Assembly (NCBI GenBank): GCA_028699735.1
Contig: JAQVUB010000019.1
Coordinates: 1 to 14,413 of the forward strand
Direction: 5' to 3'
From: Lentisphaeria bacterium
GTDB lineage: Bacteria > Verrucomicrobiota > Lentisphaeria > Oligosphaerales > Oligosphaeraceae
DNA: 14,413 nt
In this document: positions 14,187-14,413 of the stretch, one piece after another
Numbering within the stretch: position 1 is the first letter of the stretch
Layout of the letters: the number at the start of each line of letters is the position of its first letter
Program-made: the position numbers and the translations under genes
Notes under the pieces: model-generated
Database searches by the model: none
Seen by the model: the letters and a program-made list of their open reading frames with translations, nothing else
Told to the model about the DNA's origin: nothing

Positions 14187-14413
14187 CTACTTGCCCTCCC
14201 AACAAAGCGGCCGGTTGCTCGTACTCCAAGAATCAACAGCGGGCGTGCGATATGGGTTGTCAAGGTCCATCACTTTCACGCCGTTTGCATGTCCATCGCA
14301 AAATAAGATTTTTAAATTATGGTTGCCATGACGGGTGCCATCCGGCATGCCAGACTTGTCGGCGCGTTGTTCGCGTAGGGTAAAGTATCCACGCGATTTG
14401 TTCTCCACCTCAG
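14187..14413 (-). CDS. C-terminus of a pseudopilin-like (DUF1559-type) protein, partial
   Basis: The frame is open to the window edge, so only the last 75 or so residues are seen; the GTG at 14408 is not taken as the start. The tail contains RHGNHNLKILFCDGHANGV, matching the 'prepilin-type processing-associated H-X9-DG' signature (here ten residues lie between His and Asp-Gly). It continues with a DLDNPYRTP segment and ends in WSTSNRPLCWEGK. Full proteins of this group begin with a type IV pilin-like N-terminal methylation helix and are greatly expanded in Lentisphaerota and Planctomycetota, often beside carbohydrate-degradation genes. It would be surface- or periplasm-associated. Its stop nearly touches the beta-helix gene, showing one transcript. 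Confidence 0.8.
   Translation of the reverse strand, partial: EVENKSRGYFTLREQRADKSGMPDGTRHGNHNLKILFCDGHANGVKVMDLDNPYRTPAVDSWSTSNRPLCWEGK

Overview
The window looks like a chromosomal segment of a PVC-superphylum bacterium, most likely a Lentisphaerota/Victivallales-type organism. This is inferred from gene content: a fucosidase-like GH29 protein, a secreted squalene-cyclase-like toroid protein, a beta-helix protein behind a pseudopilin with an 'H-Xn-DG' tail, an IolE-like TIM-barrel protein, and repeat-rich intergenic spacers. No taxonomic marker was compared, so the assignment is tentative. There are no rRNA or tRNA genes, CRISPR arrays or intact insertion sequences.

Left part (1-5.5 kb): a 5'-truncated GT39-like membrane glycosyltransferase (+) converges on a small GH29-like protein (-) whose catalytic motifs are altered. 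A 293-base spacer follows, holding three 46-bp tandem repeats and a hairpin. Then come three + strand genes: a NIF3/YbgI dinuclear-metal protein, a secreted alpha/alpha-toroid protein and a membrane-anchored alpha/beta hydrolase.

Middle part (5.5-10.7 kb): an enlarged PurN-like formyltransferase (-) converges on the hydrolase and diverges from a + strand group. That group is a small lipoprotein resembling one CWB2 domain, an ABC-2 type permease with a large extracytoplasmic insert (no ATPase gene in view), and methionyl-tRNA synthetase (metG). A perfect 30-bp inverted repeat separates the permease from metG. Related CACGAAA-type repeats lie after the toroid gene and before the formyltransferase gene.

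Right part (10.7-14.4 kb): a decayed intergenic zone of about 600 bases carries 18-bp and 20-bp tandem repeats and the C-terminal remnant of an AraC-family regulator. It is followed by a minus-strand cluster, read right to left: pseudopilin-like protein (partial), secreted beta-helix protein, a possible tiny ORF, and a sugar isomerase/dehydratase-like TIM-barrel protein. This cluster fits uptake or breakdown of a carbohydrate.

The strongest items for follow-up are the CWB2-like lipoprotein/permease pair, the GH29 protein with a substituted nucleophile, the dispersed CACGAAA inverted repeats, and the iterated dyads next to the AraC remnant.
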